34,061 nt of DNA from an uncultured bacterium. GTDB lineage: Bacteria; Cyanobacteriota; Vampirovibrionia; Gastranaerophilales; Gastranaerophilaceae. Location: contig URXH01000007.1 of assembly GCA_900551675.1 (NCBI GenBank), forward strand, positions 1 to 34,061. The letters are read 5' to 3'. Shown here in pieces: positions 30,637 to 34,061 of this stretch. Made by a program: the position numbers and the translations under genes. Numbering within the stretch: position 1 is the first letter of the stretch; each line of letters begins with the position of its first letter. Below the pieces are notes generated by a model. It had not been told where the DNA came from and did no database searches. It was given only the letters and a program-made list of their open reading frames with translations.

Positions 30637-32513
30637 TCAATTTTCTCCAATTTTAATCTGTTGTTTATCTTATCTCTTAGCTGCATTTGAATTTTCAGGG
30701 CTTCTGTATCATTATCATTTGCGCTTTTATATAAATTTCTGATTTTTTCCTGTTCTTTTTTTGTTTGACATTCTTTAATTTTGCTAATATTTTCTCTGAT
30801 TGCCGTTACAAAATCGTCATCGTCAAGGTTCTGGAATGTTTCCGAGATGCTTATCAAATCTGTAATAAGTTTAATAATATCCGGATCGTCAGCGTATGCT
30901 GTATATAATTTTTCAATTAATTCTTTCACATTATTTACGGTACAGGTTAATTTGTCAATTGTAGATTTTACATTTATTAACGTTTCATCCGTAAACTCCG
31001 TGCTGTCTACCATTTGCCTGATTTGTTCAAATGAGAAGTGGTTGTCGGTTACAAGAAAAACGCTCAATAAATTTTTTTGCGCTTTTTCAGAAATTGGTAT
31101 ATTTTTCTTAACAATTCTCTCAACATCCGGTTTTTTAAGCTCTTCAGACATCTGTACAGATTTTAATTCGCTCAAAAGTGCATTTTCATCTATCTGAAGG
31201 GTATCTGCTATCATTTTTACATATTCTGCCTGAATAATTTTATTTTGAATTTCTATCAAAATAGGAATTATTTCTTTAACCGTTTTTGTTTTTTCAACAG
31301 GCGTTGCAGGTTTTTCTTTCAAAATGGCATTGAGCTGAAAATCCAGAAGAAGCGGAGCATGATTCATGTATTCTTTATAACTTTCCGCGCCGACCGAACG
31401 TATAAATTCATCGGGATCTTTTCCTTCAGGCGGTGCGATAACGCGTATTTCGCAGGAATATTTATCATCAGCGGTTGAAATATAGCTTTCATCAAACTGT
31501 TTTATATTGCCAAGCCCAGCGAATGCTTCTTTAATAAGCTCTGCATTTCTTTTCGTGGCTTTTTGCCCTGCGGAATCCGTATCGAAAGAAAGATAAATCT
31601 TCCTTGACGGCGTGTACCTTGAAAGGAGCTTAATATGGTCAGCCGTTAACGAAGTTCCGCAGGAAGCCACAGCGTTTCCAATCCCGTGAGCCTGTGCCGA
31701 GATTACATCAAAATAACCTTCCATCAAAATTACACTGTCATTTTCTTTTATAGCCTCCTTTGCGGTATAAAGGCCGTAAAGCAGTTTGCTTTTATTATAA
31801 ATCAGTGAATCAGATGAGTTCAAATATTTTGGAGTCTGATCTTTTTCTATTGCTCTCGCACCAAATGCGACATATTCTCCGAACTCGTTCTGTATTGGAA
31901 TAATTACGCGGTTTCTAAATCTATCAATATATTCATCACCTTCACGGGTTTTGACAATCAATCCGGCTTTTTCCATAACTTCTGCGGAAAATTCATTTCG
32001 GAATTTTTTATAAAACATTGCGAAAGCTTTCGGGGCAAGCCCGAGGTGGTATTTTTCAATTATATCTTTCGTAATTCCGCGGCCGCTCAAATATTCCAGA
32101 ACATGCGTTGTCTCAGGTTCTTTATCTTTCAAAAGACGCAGGTTATAAAACTCAACAGCCTTTGTGCAGGCTTTTATCATTTCTTCTTTAAGCTCTTTTG
32201 ATTCTGACTTATGGAAATTTTTCGGCATCTCAAGCCCGAACCGCTCGGCAAGCTCACTCACAACCTCTATAAAAGTCTTATTCTGAGTCTTCATGATAAA
32301 AGTTAAAGCATCTCCGCCTTCTCCGCATCCGAAGCATTTATAAATACCCATATTCGGATTTACTGAAAAAGAAGGCGTTTTTTCTTTATGAAAAGGGCAT
32401 AATCCCCAGTAATGAGAACCGTTTTTCTTTAATATTACACGCTCTTGAACAACATCAACAATATCAAGGCGGTCTTTTATCTGTGATACCAATTCTTCAA
32501 TAGTGCTTGCCAT
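30633..32513 (-). CDS. dnaG: DNA primase DnaG
   Basis: A 626-residue primase that makes RNA primers at the replication fork. The N-terminal CHC2 zinc ribbon is visible (GLCPFHKEKTPSFSVNPNMG, then YKCFGCGEGGD, residues about 37-68). The primase core with RNAP-basic motif FRNRVIIPIQNEFGEYVAFG and the TOPRIM domain (SVILMEGYFDVISAQAHGIG; LSFDTDSAGQKA with the metal acids) lies about 110-400. A less conserved helicase-binding C-terminal domain follows. Length is normal. There is no Shine-Dalgarno; an extended -10 (TGATAAACT) ends six bases before the ATG. The stop overlaps the rpoD start. Confidence 0.97.
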   Translation of the reverse strand: MASTIEELVSQIKDRLDIVDVVQERVILKKNGSHYWGLCPFHKEKTPSFSVNPNMGIYKCFGCGEGGDALTFIMKTQNKTFIEVVSELAERFGLEMPKNFHKSESKELKEEMIKACTKAVEFYNLRLLKDKEPETTHVLEYLSGRGITKDIIEKYHLGLAPKAFAMFYKKFRNEFSAEVMEKAGLIVKTREGDEYIDRFRNRVIIPIQNEFGEYVAFGARAIEKDQTPKYLNSSDSLIYNKSKLLYGLYTAKEAIKENDSVILMEGYFDVISAQAHGIGNAVASCGTSLTADHIKLLSRYTPSRKIYLSFDTDSAGQKATKRNAELIKEAFAGLGNIKQFDESYISTADDKYSCEIRVIAPPEGKDPDEFIRSVGAESYKEYMNHAPLLLDFQLNAILKEKPATPVEKTKTVKEIIPILIEIQNKIIQAEYVKMIADTLQIDENALLSELKSVQMSEELKKPDVERIVKKNIPISEKAQKNLLSVFLVTDNHFSFEQIRQMVDSTEFTDETLINVKSTIDKLTCTVNNVKELIEKLYTAYADDPDIIKLITDLISISETFQNLDDDDFVTAIRENISKIKECQTKKEQEKIRNLYKSANDNDTEALKIQMQLRDKINNRLKLEKIE

Positions 32514-32519
32514 AATTTC

Positions 32520-32528
32520 AGTTTATCA
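32520..32528 (-). promoter_or_regulatory. Extended -10 placing the dnaG transcript start at its ATG
   Basis: On the minus strand TGATAAACT (TG plus -10 TAAACT, 32525-32520) is followed by GAAATT and the ATG at 32513-32511. Confidence 0.4.
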
Positions 32529-32568
32529 TTAACACAAACATAAATCAAAAATATAGCTCATCAGGTAA

Positions 32569-32596
32569 TTGATTTGAAAAATTCCTTAATTATATT
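32569..32596 (+). promoter_or_regulatory. Promoter of the hybrid kinase, near-leaderless geometry
   Basis: TTGATT (32569-32574), a 16-base spacer and TATATT (32591-32596) are followed by seven bases and the ATG at 32604. A TTG at 32574 could start a longer frame but falls inside the -35. Confidence 0.4.
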
Positions 32597-32603
32597 TATT
32601 ATT

Positions 32604-34019
32604 ATGAAAAATCTGTTATCCTCTCCGGGGACTCAAGATATCATTTTTGCAAACAATGTCAAGGAGCTTATAAATTCAAAAGGTCTGCAGGATAAAAAAC
32701 TCTGTATTATAAAAACCGACTTCAAAGATTTAGACGAAATTCAAAACTTTTGCAAATCAAATTCCAATATAGAAGTCTGGCTGGCTTCCAGAGAAATCTC
32801 AAGACAAAATGTCATAAATGCAAATATGTGCGGGATAAAAAATGTTATCGAATACCCGCTCCGCAAAGAAATCATAAAAGATTTTATCAATAAAAATAAT
32901 AAAACCGGCGGATCCGAATTAATTTCTTCAAACAAAAAATACGAAAACTTAAAGGGATTGAAGGTCATGATTGTGGACGACAATCCCTTTAATTGTGATT
33001 TACTCAAAGAAATGCTCAAATCTCTCGAGCTGAATATTTATATTTATCTAAAACCCAAAGAAGCAGTAAAGGCTGTTGAACATGAAAAATTTGATCTGTT
33101 CCTCCTTGATATTATGATGCCTGAAATGTCAGGATATGAACTTGCCCAGATTATTCAAAAAAGCAAAATTAATAATGATACTCCTATAATTTTCATATCC
33201 GCACTTTCCGATCCTGAAAACAAAATTAAAGGTTTTAACCTCGGTTCTTATATTTACATTGAAAAACCGTTTAATGTAAAGGTTGTAAAATCACAAATCT
33301 GCAGTCTCTTAAATGCCTGCAGAGAAAATGCAAACCGTTCAAAAGAAACAGACACATATCTTGCAATGATTACACATGATATGAAAGGCCCTGTATATGC
33401 CGAACAATCCGCATTAAAACTCCTGCTTAAAAACCAGAGCAAAAATATGACAGAAGACCAGCTTGAAATTCTTCAAAATATGCTGGATTCCAACGAATAC
33501 CTCGGAGATCTTGTTGTTAATATTCTGAATAAATATAAATACGAAAACGGAAGAATAAAACTTAACAAAAAAATTAACTCAATAAAAAAACTTGTTACAG
33601 AATGCTGTGAACAGATTAAATATTCGGCAGGAGAAAGGAATATCTGTATAAAAATTTCTTATAAAACAAAAATTGATAATATTCTATGCGATTATAACGA
33701 AATTAAAAGAGTTATGCATAACCTTCTGGCAAACGCGGTAAAGTACAGTTTTAAAAATACTAATATATTTGTTTCAGTTCAAAACAGTAAAAAAAATTTA
33801 ATAATTACTGTAAAAAACTCCGGCATCGGCCTGAAATTACAAAATCCTGACGATGTATTTGACAAATTTATATCTTTTGCCGAGCAGAATAAAAGCGTAA
33901 ATATAGGACTAGGTCTTTATATATCAAAACAAATTATTTCAGCTCATGGAGGAACAATAAAATTCGGAAGCCTCCCGAATAAATATACAACAGTAACCTT
34001 TACTCTTCCCGTTAATTAA
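32604..34019 (+). CDS. Receiver-histidine kinase hybrid protein with degenerate N-terminal receiver
   Basis: A 471-residue cytoplasmic protein without membrane segments. Residues about 30-95 (KKLCIIKTDF ... VWLASREISRQN ... IEYPL) look like a receiver fold that has lost its phospho-acceptor Asp and the Lys. A complete receiver follows (about 118-238): D125-D126, phosphorylated D169 in LFLLDIMMPEMSG, S199, and K221 in IEKPF. HisKA has H258 in ITHDMKGPV; the HATPase has the N box (RVMHNLLANAVKYS), G1 (VKNSGIGL) and G2 (NIGLGLYISKQI). Such REC-HK proteins pass signals between soluble partners by phosphotransfer; the input and output are unknown. No partner response regulator is next to it. It is divergent from dnaG. 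The start at 32604 is set by the promoter; a TTG start at 32574 is possible. Confidence 0.9.
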   Translation: MKNLLSSPGTQDIIFANNVKELINSKGLQDKKLCIIKTDFKDLDEIQNFCKSNSNIEVWLASREISRQNVINANMCGIKNVIEYPLRKEIIKDFINKNNKTGGSELISSNKKYENLKGLKVMIVDDNPFNCDLLKEMLKSLELNIYIYLKPKEAVKAVEHEKFDLFLLDIMMPEMSGYELAQIIQKSKINNDTPIIFISALSDPENKIKGFNLGSYIYIEKPFNVKVVKSQICSLLNACRENANRSKETDTYLAMITHDMKGPVYAEQSALKLLLKNQSKNMTEDQLEILQNMLDSNEYLGDLVVNILNKYKYENGRIKLNKKINSIKKLVTECCEQIKYSAGERNICIKISYKTKIDNILCDYNEIKRVMHNLLANAVKYSFKNTNIFVSVQNSKKNLIITVKNSGIGLKLQNPDDVFDKFISFAEQNKSVNIGLGLYISKQIISAHGGTIKFGSLPNKYTTVTFTLPVN

Positions 34020-34061
34020 TTTTACCTTTTAAAAAACATTAAATATTTTTATCTATAATAT

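Noticed and set aside
32574..32604. TTG start at 32574 for the histidine kinase
   Set aside because: No ribosome site at a good distance, and the TTG lies within the putative -35; ATG at 32604 is preferred, but the case is not closed.

Overview
The window (34 kb, low GC, Gram-negative-type gene content) most resembles a gut Melainabacterium (Vampirovibrionia, probably Gastranaerophilales). This is an inference from the cyanobacterial-type primary sigma factor, the prepilin starting MNRRIA/FTLAE, the DnaG-RpoD operon, several small lineage-type unknown proteins and a very large EF-hand/LysM protein. No plasmid, complete prophage, IS element or CRISPR array is visible. Most genes are chromosomal housekeeping genes with accessory genes between them.

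Left part (1-5.6 kb, mostly minus strand): a 5'-end fragment of an M20 amidohydrolase; a prepilin-like protein behind a clear TTGACA/TATTAT promoter with operator-like palindromes; a small plus-strand DNA-binding-protein gene broken by an in-frame stop; two overlapping genes for exported proteins built from TonB C-terminal-like repeats; ffh; and a small membrane protein.

Middle part (5.6-10.3 kb, mostly plus strand): a candidate small RNA, tRNA-Ser(UGA), a Nudix-HAD-ispF run, a divergent XRE regulator facing a NUMOD/IENR-like small DNA-binding protein, an AlkD-like DNA glycosylase and a cation diffusion facilitator.

The largest feature is one 2438-residue minus-strand gene (10.3-17.6 kb). 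It encodes an EF-hand loop, beta-repeat segments, LysM, annexin-like repeats, a Gly/Ala-rich hydrophobic stretch and a six-copy 15-residue hinge. Its last third has two probable enzyme domains: one resembling the phospho-Ser/Thr lyase fold of OspF/SpvC and class III/IV lanthipeptide synthetases, and a C-terminal HGT-containing ADP-ribosyltransferase-like domain. It is the best candidate here for an undescribed effector or toxin-like system.

Right part (17.6-34 kb): DUF47/PhoU-like protein plus Pit phosphate transporter; a DJ-1/PfpI protein followed by an HxlR regulator; a repeat protein; a TPR lipoprotein-like or periplasmic protein with a small partner; XerC/D recombinase; TrmB-family regulator; thymidine kinase; lepA; a stand-alone LuxR-type HTH; an unknown small protein; the rpoD-dnaG operon; and a receiver-histidine kinase hybrid.

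A pattern across the window is that several genes without a Shine-Dalgarno sequence (ffh, Nudix, alkD-like, trmB-like, lepA, dnaG, histidine kinase) have a -10-like hexamer ending 6-7 bases before the start codon. Their mRNAs may be leaderless. Genes inside operons, and several with long leaders, have normal Shine-Dalgarno sequences instead.
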